The position numbers and the translations under genes were made by a program. Shown here piece by piece: positions 22,201 to 33,724 of a stretch of DNA of 64,000 nt. Source of the DNA: Cricetomys ansorgei. Taxonomy: Eukaryota > Chordata > Mammalia > Rodentia > Nesomyidae. Under the pieces are notes generated by a model. That model saw nothing but the letters and a program-made list of their open reading frames with translations, did no database searches and had not been told where the DNA came from. Numbering within the stretch: position 1 is the first letter of the stretch; every line of letters begins with the position of its first letter. Where the stretch lies: contig JAMJFZ010002307.1 of the NCBI GenBank assembly GCA_026225945.1, forward strand, positions 8,537,501 to 8,601,500, read 5' to 3'.

Positions 22201-23633
22201 ACAAACTCAGTTTAGGAAGTTCCTGCATATGAAGTTGCTTTTATTTCTGTGTCCACAGTTTCTATTAAGTTCATTCTTGGTGTGCTAAATGCTGCAGAAT
22301 TTTGCAAATGCATGATGCCGTAAGTGCAGTATTACATCATACAGAGCACTTTCACTACAGTACACGTTCCTGTTCTCTATCTACTAATCCCTTCTCCTCC
22401 CAACTAAACCTGACACCTCTTCATTTTTTAAGTGAAACCACACTGCTTCCTTTCCTAGAAGTCAGTGTTTGAATAATGCTCTATACAGTTGTGAGCTACA
22501 GTCAGTCTTTCCTTCTGAAGGCTCAAGTCTTAGTCTACAGATATAGACTGCAAATCAGCAGATTGATAGATGGAGAAAACACTCAAATTCATTTAATCAC
22601 TGCTTTACATTGCACAGAAGCCTTCAAGTGACCTATACACTTCATGTTCTTCTGGTTTTCCTATAGGCATGCATAGAGTCTTAGTCTCCTGGGATTCTAC
22701 TGAGGATTGACGAGGCAAATCACCTATTGAACACAATTCCCAGAAGACTAGTTCCTTTACCTGCATGTAGTGTGCACACACACCTCTCTGAACAATATCA
22801 TTCTCAGCCTTAGTCTCTAGGGGCATCATGCTATACATACACTTCTCTGTGGAAAAAAAAAATGTCTCCACTCATAACAACTTTAAACTTGGGCAGTTTC
22901 TGTTGTAATATATTCCTAGTGTATCTGGGTTCAAAGAATGGCCAAGCCAATTCATACTGAATTGGTTTGAGGTACATGTACATTAAGCCAAAATTTAGTT
23001 CTCAGTAGATTTTTAGGAGAATCCCCTATTCTTATGCACAGTTAGACATGTATGTGATTAGAACTAGTCACATAGTGGGATGGGATATTAGCAGTATGAA
23101 AAAACAAACTATTACATAAAACTAGTCTATAATTAAAATAGAGAATACCCATGCTAGACTCTATAGTAATAAAACTCTTTCCCTCAGACCCAAAAAGTAA
23201 GCTCAAACAATAATTGGGGTCCTTGAGGACCCTCATTCATGTTCCCTGCCTGGTTTTTCTCTATTCAATCCCACTTTCTTCCTTTGTCTGGCTTATCCAT
23301 TTGAACATCTTTTCACAATATCTCCTCCATGGCCTGCATATTGTCATATCTACAGTCCCTGGTGTTTGGACTATGGCCTCAGTCAATCTTTATCCTTTGC
23401 TGTTCTCTGCCTCCTTGTCTCAGATACTGCTAGCTGACTGTCCCATATTCTTGCCAGAAGTTTCCCTACTTTACCTCTGGTTTCAAAACTAATACCCACT
23501 TTCACATAGGTCAGAGCTGAGATATGCTCCCTAAGGCAGTTTTTAGCTTTCTTGTTGTATTCTAGGTTTGTTGTTGCCTCTTTTTGTGCTGGCCATAATT
23601 CTATTGGTATAATTATATTTATTTTAAAAAATT

Positions 23634-23635
<2 letters not shown>
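22201..23635. other. Unassigned sequence
   Basis: Moderately pyrimidine-rich at 23230-23490, where a 92-codon plus frame occurs without any known domain. No repeat is confidently recognised. Confidence 0.4.

Positions 23636-23669
<34 letters not shown>
23636..23669. repeat. (GT)17 microsatellite
   Basis: Uninterrupted GT repeats at the tail side of the adjoining minus-strand SINE, a typical origin for such tracts. Confidence 0.96.
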
Positions 23670-23671
<2 letters not shown>

Positions 23672-23968
23672 TAATGACATATTTGGTTATGGTCATGCCA
23701 CAGTGAGCATGGAGAGGAAAGAAGATGACTTATGATGTCAAACTTTGCCTTCCTTGCTGCTTAAGACATGGTCTTTTCATTGCTGCATGTAGCAGGATAA
23801 TCGGCCAATGAGCTCAGGAATTCCCCTACCTCTATCTCCCATCTCACTGGAGGAGTTCCTACGATTTCTCACATGCATAAATCCATGTCTGCCCTTGATG
23901 GGCTCTGAGTATCTGAATTCATTGCTCATACCCACTGAGCCATCTCCCCATTCTCCTATATCTGTACA
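23670..23968 (-). mobile_element. B4A/RSINE1-type SINE, near full length, minus strand
   Basis: Starts 'tatggtcatgccacagtgag', continues with 'tctcccatctcactggagga' and 'cacatgcataaatccatgtc', and ends with the reversed tRNA-like head 'ctgagtatctgaattcattg' and 'cccactgagccatctcccca'. Divergence is moderate. Confidence 0.82.
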
Positions 23969-24156
23969 CCTTCATATACTATATTGTAATGTATAACAAT
24001 GTATATGTATACATGTATGTTGCCTCTAGAAATATACACAGTGCTTAAGACATGAAATCAGCTCAATAGTATTTATTAAAAACATGCAAAAAATGAGTAT
24101 GTGTTTATGGTCAATAGGGCTCTAATAAAATACTAAAAATACCCTAATAAGAAATA

Positions 24157-24330
24157 GCCTTGCTCAACGATAGTGGTACATGCCTTTAATACCAGCACTT
24201 GGAAGGCAGAGGCAGGTGTATCTCTGTGAATCCAATGCCAGCCTGGTCTACAGAGTGAGTTCCAGGGCAGCCAGAGTTACAACAGAGAACCCGTGTCTTG
24301 AAAAACAAAGAAAAAACAAACAAAAATTAG
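24157..24330 (+). mobile_element. B1 SINE, near full length, plus strand
   Basis: Blocks: 'gatagtggtacatgccttta', 'taccagcacttggaaggcag', 'gccagcctggtctacagagt', 'cagccagagttacaacagag', then an A-rich tail. It is one of the least diverged SINEs in the window. It shares its 3' variant with the B1 at 8395. Confidence 0.93.
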
Positions 24331-25705
24331 CCTTCTCTAAGCGCACTTTGAGCTCTGACCTTTTAGAATGTGAGCATCATTCTTTTAGCACATTCTTGTA
24401 TCTTACACTAAGAATCTTGTGGAGGTAGAGAACACTTAATATTAGAAGGAAGAACAGCTGGGAGATTCCCATGCAGAAGGCTGTGGCTCCCAGAGACAGC
24501 TGACCTAAAAGCCGTTTTTTTTTTTTTTCAGCCCTATTGTATGTGACAGTTTTTTGAGCCCTGTGTGCTTTTTATGGGGGAATTGAGAGGACTCTAGAGC
24601 CCCAATTCCTCACAGACTATTGTCTTCTAGACTGTTTTATCCAGGCAGCAAGACTCGGGAATATTTCTTATTTCTGATTGTTAGCTATTAAGCAAGAAAA
24701 TTAAAACCCAAAAGTAACCCAGTGCCCTATTTTTCTGTCCCTTTAAATAGGGCTTTCTGCATAAGTGCTTATTCAGTGACCAACCAATAAACAATGCCTC
24801 AGAGACAGACACAGATGGGCCAACTAGCCAACAGATAGTAGGATCAAAAAGTACAAGTTTGGAGCAAAGAAGAAGGTATGAGAGTAAAGAGAAAAGAAGC
24901 AACAGAACATAGTACCTGCACCTGAGAAATATAAGCTTACATATCTAGAATGAAAAAGAGATCCTCAGTCTATAAACACTTAGTCTAAAGTGTCTACACA
25001 AATCAATAAAAAATGTAGCGCCTCCAATAACTAATGTCTTCACAGTTACATCCATGCTCCCTCCCTTCCAGAGTCCCCAACCCTGCCACCAATGACACTA
25101 ATGTCATGTATTCTGTCTATTAAATTTAGAAAAGAATTGTTCTGTATACCTGCATGAAAAATTCATTGCTCCCTGTACTGTAAGTGGCTTTGTGTTTAAT
25201 ACAGGTATATCTTACTTGTCAAATCGCTTTTGGGGGTTAAGTTTTTTTTTAATGCCCTCCTTTTATTTATTATCTTATTATATTTTTAACTGTTGATGTT
25301 TATTTTTTTATTTGACACTCAATGAATTTTCTCTCAGTCTGCCTTTTTAGTACTGGCTGATGTTTTATAACATATTGATTCCCAATATTTTAAACTGACC
25401 CACTGTGGCTGTGAGGATCACACTGGAAAGTAAGTTGTTTACATCTTGCTATGAATAGCAGATAAATGAAATAATAAAGGTTGTCAGATGCTGAGGGACA
25501 AAGTAAGCCAAGTTCTTGTTTGCTCTCAAGGATATATTGCCATGGAGCTTAGAACGAGCTAACTTCATAAGGCACAAACCATGAAGTGCTTTGTGGCAGC
25601 AGACTCTTATTTCAGACATTTGAGATATTGAAGAAAATTTACAAGAAGCACTATTCAAAATAGAGTTTAATATTTGTCCATCCTATAGTACTTTATTGAA
25701 AATAA
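24331..25705. other. Unassigned sequence
   Basis: Contains a T run at about 24517-24528 and AT-rich DNA at 25240-25320. No repeat, RNA or coding region is recognised. Short minus-strand frames at 24681-24902 and 25449-25658 are not supported as genes. Confidence 0.4.
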
Positions 25706-25935
25706 AACCCTGAGGCTGGAAAGATGGCTCGGCTGTTAAGAGCACTTGCTGTTCTTGCAAAGGATCTGAGTTTGATTCCCCTTGCCCACATGGTAGTTCA
25801 TAGCCATCTATAACTCCAGTTGCAGTGAATCAAAAAACCTCTTTTGCTTCTGTGGACACTGCAAGCATTTGTTTCACATGCATACATACATAAAGTCAAA
25901 ATTCTCAAACATATAAAATAAAAATGAATACAATT
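25706..25935 (+). mobile_element. B2/B3-type SINE, full-length layout, plus strand
   Basis: The tRNA-like head is well kept: 'gaggctggaaagatggctcg', 'gctgttaagagcacttgctg', 'gagtttgattccccttgccc', 'cacatggtagttcatagcca'. The body and A/T-rich tail follow, leading into the (AT)n tract. This is among the clearest tRNA-derived SINE copies here. Confidence 0.92.
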
Positions 25936-25959
25936 TTATGTATTTTTTATAAATATATA

Positions 25960-25970
<11 letters not shown>

Positions 25971-26014
<44 letters not shown>
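25971..26014. repeat. (AT)22 microsatellite
   Basis: Uninterrupted AT repeats just after the SINE tail, within a wider AT-only stretch from about 25935. Alternating AT of this length readily extrudes cruciforms and is mutable. Confidence 0.97.
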
Positions 26015-26016
<2 letters not shown>

Positions 26017-26099
26017 CATATCCTTAACTTTATCAGGCTGTAGAAGCTGGCTAAGTTCCTACCTACTTTCTGTGGTGCTTTCTGGCTTTAACCTTCAAG

Positions 26100-26235
26100 G
26101 AGCCCTTTAGTGTTCTGATCTTTTAAGTTCTTTCCCTGTAAAATGAAAATATTAATACTGCTGTAAGAATTTAGAGCATTTCTTCAATAAATGAGTGACA
26201 GATGCCATTTATTGTTATTATTGCACTTTATCACA
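26100..26235 (+). mobile_element. MIR SINE fossil, plus strand
   Basis: The 3' core order 'ctttccctgtaaaatgaaaa', 'attaatactgctgtaagaat', 'ttcaataaatgagtgacaga' corresponds to the MIR 'ctcatctgtaaaatggg ... aataaat' region. Short and diverged. Confidence 0.6.
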
Positions 26236-26739
26236 AAAGACTTGTCTATACAAATTCTATAAGGAGATGTATATATGTATAACCTAATTTCTGTAATTTT
26301 CTTTTGAAATAAGCGTCATATGTAACCCATAGAGGCTTGTCATCTTCTTCTGATTCGAGGAATGATATAACTAGTTCATAAAGTCAGCATTAATTTTCCA
26401 GTTAAAGCTGGCCATCTGGCCCCTCAAAGAACTTATTCAAATTCTATCATGACACTGATGGTGACAAATCCTAATGTGTGGGCTCATATAACCACTTTTC
26501 CAAATAGTACATGGTAATTAAGGGCAAGGTCTATATATCATTCCTATCTTTACTTTCATAACTTGGCAGACGGCTTGGCAAAGAGTAGACAATAAGCTGA
26601 ATAATGGTTGACTGGACCTAAATGTAATGACTTCTACTGCTGTCTTTTCTTGAGCCTAACATTCTTCCTGAAACTTTTTATTTTCTTTAAGCGTCATTAG
26701 CAAAAATGCTAAGCTCCAGGTGTCCAGTCATTAAAATTT

Positions 26740-26872
26740 GACTTGAGTTGAGTGTGAAAATATATACCCATAATCCTAGCACGGAGAGGTTGAGGCAGAA
26801 GGATCATAAGCTTGAAGCCGAGCTGACTTTTGTAGGGAGACCCTGTCTATAAACAAACATAGAAGAAAAAAA
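26740..26872 (+). mobile_element. Old B1-like SINE, plus strand
   Basis: Reads 'gagttgagtgtgaaaatata', 'cccataatcctagcac', 'gttgaggcagaaggatcata' and 'gggagaccctgtctat', followed by an A-rich tail. The 'agaccctgtct' ending is of the older proto-B1 type. Confidence 0.75.
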
Positions 26873-26875
26873 ATT

Positions 26876-26963
26876 AAGAGGAGAGAAAGAACAGGGGAGA
26901 GAAAGAACAGAGGAGAGAAAAGAGGGGAGGGGAGGGGAGGGGAGGGGAGGGGAGGGGAGAGGG
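26876..26963. repeat. Purine tract with (GGGGA)n
   Basis: A GA-rich run grows from the SINE A-tail and ends in about eight GGGGA units at 26923-26960. The strand is almost pure purine and G-rich, so it could form triplex or G-quadruplex-like structures. Confidence 0.9.
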
Positions 26964-26964
26964 T

Positions 26965-28269
26965 TTAATGAGAAGAAACGTTGGGAGTTGCTTGCTTGAG
27001 ATTGCAGAGGACATTGTGTAGACTCTGTAAATTACTGATAATGGAAAGGGATTCTGAATCCTATACTTGTGTAGATAGTGGAACCTTCCTCCCAATGCCC
27101 TCATGTAGTTTCTTACATTGTATCTGTTTTAATATCCTTTAACATAGTTCTGAAATTTCAGTTTCTTGTTTACAGAATAAATAACTGTAACTTTTCTTGT
27201 CTGAATGTGGATGTCAAGTTCTGCTACTCTAAGCATTCTATTGGTTTTTGTACCTTGTGACTTAGCTTTAGGACAGTGGCCAGATAGAAACTTCTCTGAA
27301 GTGCCTGCTATTCTCACACATGTAGGGTGATGAGTGAGGGACCAGATTGAACAATCTTAATATACAAGATTGTTGTATATTTGCTTATTATACAAGCAAA
27401 CAAGGCTTAATATACAGATGAACACAGGTGGAAGATGGTAAGCAAAAAACATACTCTGTTTTGGCGAACCAGAGAAGCTGTGACTTGAACATAATTTCAG
27501 ACAAGAATGGACTGATGCTCAGCTTAAGAAATCACTATTCATAGGCAGTATGCATGATTTCTTGGGACATTAGCTTAAGCCTCAAATATTCTTTGTGTTT
27601 TGAAGGTGAGTTGTCATTAAAGTTCATAAATGCCAGGCAGGACTCACCATTGTGGTACTTCCCTAATTCCTTCTGGAGTTGATGTCACATCACAGGTGAT
27701 ATGATTCAACCAGCAGATAATGAGTTAGACTGTGTATCAGGGATGATCAAGTTGGAAGAAGTCCCAATCTTAAAAAAAAAAAAAAAAAAGGCAAACTACA
27801 TTTATTAGGCTTCATTCTAACAAATAACGACTATGCTTATAAAAATACAAGAATCTTAAGAGTCATGAAGGAACCCTGCCCCCCACACACGCATAAAAAA
27901 CAGTGCAGATTATGTGCATAGTATAAGCACTGAGATTAAAAGCTAGTCAAACTCCCATTTGAATTGATTCAATGTTCAGTTTCCAGCTGTTTTCCTTTAT
28001 ACACTGTGATTTTATGTTTCAAAAAGAATCTTTCACAGAACTCAGACAGAAACCAAGAAAGGAGTTAGAAATCCAGGGTGTTGAGACAGTCTCTATTGTC
28101 AACTGTACTCAGAACTTTCTGTGGTCAGACACAGAATGGAAAGGAAGAATGCAAATAATATCAACGTTTTGTGCCTTTCAAATCAAATTCTTTACAAGAG
28201 TGCTAATGCTATTTTAAATATCTTATTTATTCTCTATTAATATACATTTTTTTCAAGCTCTTAACGGAT
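26965..28269. other. Unassigned sequence, left shoulder of repeat-free block
   Basis: Two adjacent small perfect hairpins lie at 27350-27400 and an A18 tract at about 27772-27789. No SINE, LINE or LTR is recognised. Short frames at 27078-27260 and 27972-28217 have no family features. Confidence 0.4.
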
Positions 28270-28730
28270 ATGCCTTCTTGACTGAGAAAGCCCGCAGAAT
28301 GTGTAATACAGAAAGCTTTACAGGCAAAACGTTTTATAAGCATGTTTAAAAGGGGAATCTATCAAGCCATTTCTATATGCGACTGATTGCTGGCTTGTGT
28401 GCTGTGAAGAACAAAACTTCAACTCAAAATGCAAATCATACAGGAATCATAAACAGCCCCAACCCAACCCAGTTATACAGCAATTAAGATTTTCAAAGTA
28501 AAATCATTTTCTTTCCCCTTCGTTCTTCAAAAGATAAAATTTAATAGGCCTCACAATTTGGGGATGCTTTTAGTTGGGATGTTTCAGGTAAATTTTATGC
28601 CAGATTTGTCAAAAATAAATACCCTTTTGGGTATGTATCAAGTCCCTCCCTTAATTAAGCCTTCTGGGGTTTCAATGTGTTGATCTCATTTTAAACCCTG
28701 ATCAGCACAATTAGACACACTTTAGACACG
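28270..28730. promoter_or_regulatory. Candidate conserved non-coding (enhancer-like) block A
   Basis: There is no repeat here. The block carries an octamer ATGCAAAT at 28429-28436, a TTAATTAA homeodomain palindrome near 28652, 'cctgatcagc' and several TAAT cores. It belongs to the SINE/LINE-free interval of roughly 27-32.4 kb. This is an inference from composition and motif words only; conservation was not tested. Confidence 0.35.
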
Positions 28731-28983
28731 TGAGACAAGTGATATACACAAAAACATTTGCAGATACAATGCTTCATCCTTACAGGCTTGGCTTTTCTCT
28801 TTCCATTAAAAAAAGAAATCTGGGCTCAAATAAAGAAAAGAAAAAAAAATTGATTATTTCCAGCTTGTCATACATCTCATTTGGAGTGGGTCAGACCTCT
28901 CCATTCACAATTACCACTAGTTAATCTTATCAGAGAAAAATTCAATTACATTTATCAAGGTTATTTCATAGACTGGAGCTATT

Positions 28984-28985
<2 letters not shown>

Positions 28986-29013
<28 letters not shown>
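28986..29013. repeat. T28 homopolymer
   Basis: Twenty-eight T in a row with no SINE body on either side. It may be the tail of a lost or very short minus-strand retroposon, or an independent slippage product. Likely polymorphic. Confidence 0.95.
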
Positions 29014-29019
<6 letters not shown>

Positions 29020-29379
29020 CATTTTAGTGTTAAGGATGTTAGCATTGTGTTCCTCCAATTTTAAAATAAAAATAAATAATAGATAACGAAACCATGCTCC
29101 CATATGCATGTTATTAATGTAGAGTTGTAATAAGTAATATTTGACGGCTTTGTAAGAAGGATTATTAATACATAGATTATGGAAGTTTAGGAGGGAGGCT
29201 CATAACTTAATAGACTTCAATTCTCAGCCTACGCTGACATTTTAAAAAATCTAGTTTCAAATTTGATAACAGATTACCAGCTAGGCTGGAAGCCAAGCAC
29301 CTGATTAAGGCAATTTAAATGCTTGCAAAGTGGTGAGATTAAAATCAAATAAGTGCCGATTTTTTTTTTTTTCCCTGCT

Positions 29380-29830
29380 TCACTTATCTTTCCCTGGATT
29401 CGTTCCTTAACTACCAGGTGGTAGAGGACTCTGGGTAATTTTCCTCTGCGCCAATTACCCCAGGATGGTTTTTAGGGTGATGCAGAATAATTACTGCACT
29501 ATCAATCCAAAATGGGCTGCTTAATGTGTTTAAGAGAGATTTTGAGCCTTAGCAGGGAGGCTGCCTGAAGCGTGCTCTGCCTGCCTTGCCAAAGCGCTCG
29601 GCCTACTCGGATAGTTAACCATTCAGCGAGAAGGCAGCACACACCCAAGGTGAAGGAAAACAAGGAAAACTCCTGGGAAGCGGCGGGAAAGTTAATGAGC
29701 TGCTCCAACGTGTGGCAGGCTGCAGTCGCAGGTGGCTGACAAAGCTAGGCAGGTTAAGAAAATAATATTTATCACCCAGCTGCCAGGACTGTCTTTATCA
29801 AAACTCTTTCTAAAATCCACACAAGACGAA
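29380..29830. promoter_or_regulatory. Candidate enhancer-like block B with local CpG cluster
   Basis: About ten CpG dinucleotides fall between 29445 and 29735, far above the surrounding CpG-poor DNA, yet too few for a CpG island. The block holds an E-box in a near-palindrome 'ctaccaggtggtag' (29411-29424), further E-boxes ('caggtg', 'cagctg'), 'caattacc' and 'gttaatga' homeodomain-like words, and 'tttatcac'. No repeat and no credible open frame are present. A distal enhancer or an unannotated promoter-proximal element are both possible; function is inferred. Confidence 0.4.
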
Positions 29831-30880
29831 GAAAAACGGGCTTTAAAAAAAAAATAAAAAGATTTTTGAAGAGAAACAAAAAAAAAAAGAAGAAGAAGCA
29901 GAAGAAACGGCAAGCAGCTGTGATTCAGTCATCTACCCTTGCCGGCTTGAAAAGAAATCAGGAGAGAGCAATTGAACCTGACAGCATTTTTTAAACATTT
30001 TCCTGAAATAAAGTAGGAGAAATAACAAACAACAAGATGAGATTATTTATTTAAAAATTAGAATTAAGCTGCAACTCTGAAATGACAGTCCTAAATTCTA
30101 TTTGGTAGCAACCTCAAATTAAGTAATGTCTTCCATCTGCTGAGCTCGCTCTGAATTTCGTTAATTATCGTTATTTGAATGTAAATTTTGAGTTTTAGCC
30201 AGTTTGCCCAAAGAGGCACCAATGGTAATTTAAAATAAGGAATAAAGAAATCATCTCGTATATTAAAAAAAAAAAAAAAAAAGCCATTTGTTTTCTTCAT
30301 TTAGTTATTGCTTTATTTCGGTCTTCATGATCTGAGTCTCTTCTGTCTTCAATGTGGAGAGGGCTTTTTCTTTTAATTATTTAATCAAAGACTGATTTAT
30401 GATTTAGCTTAACAGATGGTTTGTGATACTGTGAGTCAAAGTGTTTTATTTTAGAGCAAGCTGGCATTTGAAATGGTGCTGTGTGTGTGCCTGTGCACTC
30501 AAGCCTGCGTGAGGCTGCTTCTGTGTGGGGTACCCGGTCCCTCCCCTGGTATGCATCTGGAAATGTGAGTTTCTGAGTGTCACCCCCCGTCGTGAAGTAT
30601 TCCACAGGAAACTGATATATCAAGATAACTATTCCCACCTTCTAACCCTGGTAATCAGCTTCATATGAAAGGGAAAGAAAGGATAAACGATAGTCAAAGG
30701 AAACCCTTAGTGTCCTGTGTTCGAAGAACACGTTAAACTCCATGTTAGAAGGAGAACCATCAACCTTGAGTTGGTAGGAAATGGACTCGCATCCATTCTG
30801 ACAGATGCCCTAGTTGATACAGCAAGGCTCCCACACAATCCATTTAAGATTATCACATTACAACATATTTACTTCTGAGG
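29831..30880. other. Repeat-free stretch with A tracts
   Basis: Contains A-rich runs at 29845-29890 and A18 at about 30265-30282, a few AT-rich homeodomain-like words, and a GC-richer patch at 30480-30600. No SINE or LINE is seen. Small minus-strand frames at 29692-29913 and 30381-30638 show no family features. Confidence 0.4.
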
Positions 30881-31215
30881 TCTCTCATAATTATACATGC
30901 ACTTGAAAATCCCCAGGATTTCAGCTGCTGTGTCACAGATTCCGACTCAAACATATTCATTTGATGTGCAAAGTGAGAAGTACTCTTTAGTGGCAAGACA
31001 ATTATCTGATTCTACTAATAAATGACTGCACTACTCGTCATTTTTAATTGAACAATTATGGGATAGTGCACTGTCAGTTGATTGTATGAGTCATTTCATA
31101 AATGTCAAAAATCTCTTTAAATGAATTATGAAGCTCCAAAATAACTCCGGCAATCAGCCAGCAATAACACAATAATCTGTTTACCCTGTTGTCAGCTGAA
31201 CTCTTACCATTTTGT
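30881..31215. promoter_or_regulatory. Candidate conserved non-coding block C
   Basis: This is repeat-free AT-moderate DNA. It has 'cagctgctgtgtca', 'tgagtcatttc' (AP-1-like TGAGTCA), 'tttaattgaacaattatg' homeodomain words and 'gtcagctgaac'. The texture resembles developmental non-coding elements. No alignment was possible, so this is a prediction. Confidence 0.3.
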
Positions 31216-32377
31216 GGAGGGGAAGAGGCTAGGAGGAAACCAGAGCTAAGAGATAGAGAAGTTTCTTAAGGGTTATGTCTAGTTTAAGCCAAAGTAACAA
31301 ACCACACTGTGACTGTACAGATAGTGTGTGCTTTCAGTAAGCTGTCTGTGTAGAGAGCACCTTGTCACAGATGGAGTGGTTGAAAGTAAATGGATTCTTG
31401 AGCCCAGGGTCGCATACTTTGAGGACAGCTCCCTGATCACCCAGCCTCTGCCTTCCCAGTCCTTGCATTTGGTTAACTCAGATCTCACTACTCTCTTCTA
31501 CCTTAAGTTGAAATGCCAAATTGTTCTTTAATGTCCATTAAATTTTATTTTAAAAATTAGATTCAGCAGGAATGCCAAATGAATGCCCTATTATCTTATA
31601 GTCTCAAACTATGCTCTTGGCATGGAGCAAGTTGGACATGTGTCTAGATATTCTAATATTTTATGTTCTCTGTGTCAGAATGCAATCTGAGATTCTGTTT
31701 CTCTTAAAGAGAAAGTTAATTGATCACAGAATGAATGCTTGGAAGATGAGATGTCATAAGAGAATTTTATCATAAAATAAATATTTTTCTGAAACATTAC
31801 ATTCCTTTAAAAGTACACGGTAGTTTTACAAGTTGCCTATTGGTTATTTAATGTATGTTTCATGATACGTCTTTTTACCCTGTCACTTTCTACTTGATTG
31901 AATTCTTCATTATATGAGCTGTGATTCTTTTCTATGATCTTTCACAATGCAAGGTACAGGCAGAGATCGTTATGTGTGTTTTCAGATAACAGTTTCATTT
32001 AAAAATTTCTTTGTGGAATACAATTGGCAAGTTGCGTGGTACAGCCTTAGTTTTCTACCTTATTAGAGTAGGATACTTTAATTCAAATGCTTTTGAGTGA
32101 AATCCATTCACTACTTTTCTTATGGGTACCTGAGTAATCACAACTTAACTGCCCCTCACTTAATACACATGGAAGGCACAGAACTGTGCTCCATTCCTGC
32201 TTTTGAAATGGTCTGTTTGTTGACGAATGATAACACAGAACATGGGTTTTGTTTTCCCTAAAACATCCTCCTGAACTTCTTCCTTAACAGATCTCATACA
32301 TATGTAGTTTTAGCTATTTAAAGTAACTTAAAAAGATTCTATCCAAAAGCAAATTATCTTGAATCATGAAAACATGA
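31216..32377. other. Unassigned sequence, right shoulder of repeat-free block
   Basis: No interspersed repeat or coding region recognised. Short overlapping frames at 31279-31531 lie on opposite strands and are not supported. Confidence 0.4.
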
Positions 32378-32533
32378 AGGATCCTGTTAGATAGCTCAAT
32401 GGGTAAAGTCCCTTGCCACCAAGGCTAAGGACTTGAGTTATACCCTCAAATGACAGAAGTAAAAATTGAATCCTATAAGTTATCCTCTATCATCCATACG
32501 TATGCTGTGGTGTGTGCACACATATATACAACC

Positions 32534-32581
<48 letters not shown>

Positions 32582-32612
32582 ACACTGTATATGTACAATA
32601 AAACACTTAACA
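32378..32612 (+). mobile_element. B3-type SINE, plus strand, with (CA)n in its 3' region
   Basis: The head reads 'agatagctcaatgggtaaag', 'cccttgccaccaaggctaag', 'gacttgagttataccctc'. The body 'ataagttatcctctatcatc' and 'gctgtggtgtgtgcaca' follows, then the CA repeat and an 'aataaaacactta' tail. It marks the right edge of the repeat-free interval. Confidence 0.87.
32536..32576. repeat. (AC)20 microsatellite
   Basis: Uninterrupted AC repeats inside the 3' region of the B3 SINE. Overlapping Thr-His frames are translations of this repeat. Confidence 0.97.
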
Positions 32613-33724
32613 CAAAGAAATCACAAAGAAGGATGGAAAGGGTATTATTGAGCAACCCGCCTTACAGTACTCAAAGGCAAGACTAACAAGACTAGAACAA
32701 TGGTGGTCCTACAATTCTCTTAACACATTCACCATCAGCAGAGTATGCAGACCAAGCTCTGAGGAGCAAAGAAAAACCTCTATAAAGCCTACATAGTGCC
32801 TTCAGAGAGCTGAAAGAAGAAAAGAGACTAAATAAATGTGTGTTGTATGGTAGGTAGAACTGACACAGTACTGGATGAATCACTCACTGCTGACAGGGGC
32901 CATGACCTTAAATGACAAACTCTTCACCTGCCCTGTCCTTACTCTTTTGTACAGTGTTGTCTATAGTGACTGTTACCTTAGAAACGTCTTTTGAAATTGG
33001 TTGCTCCTATAGTTTCTTGTAAGATTCATAGAAACTTAGATTTTAAAAAACATACTAAGTGAATTTTTTGTTTGCCCAGCAAGAGAGTATTTGGTGAGCA
33101 GTTACTCTACCTTATTATATTCTCCACTTCCAAAGAAATTAAATTTATTGACTTAAAATTTTGTTGAATGTGCAAACATTTATTAAATGCTATTCTTTTA
33201 CGCTACTAAAATATTGCCTTTTAATCATATCAATTGTAATGCACAATCTCACTAAAAAAGATGTTAGAATCTGAACTACTTACCACTTAATTTCCAATAA
33301 ATAAGGCAGAATAATGATATCTAATCTTGATTGTAGCAGAAGCATGCCAGTCCTCTACATTGCATTATGGACAATGCTATCACCAAAATTGTGAAGAATA
33401 AATCTCAATACAAAATCCAATGTGTGATCATATGCATTTTATGATAAGCAACAATTTATAAATAAAAAACTTAACTGGACATTATCCAACTCTAACTTCT
33501 GGTCCAAACTTTTGTACTTCTTTCACTGGGTAACTGAACGTCACTTACATACACATACACAGACACACACGTGTAAAATCCAGATATAGTCTTTCTAAAA
33601 TATATGTAGCCATTTTCATATATTTTGAAGTAAATTTTAATCCAATGAATCAAAAATAGGACTTATTTAATAAGAGTCTATTGATAAATTATAAATATAA
33701 AAGGAAAGAAGTTATTAAAATACA
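32613..33724. other. Unassigned AT-rich sequence
   Basis: No gene or confident repeat. A small (CA)n-like patch lies at about 33550-33572. Confidence 0.4.

Noticed and set aside
25706..25780. tRNA gene-like sequence at SINE heads
   Set aside because: The tRNA resemblance is the known origin of B2/B3/ID SINEs. No independent tRNA with a complete cloverleaf was found.
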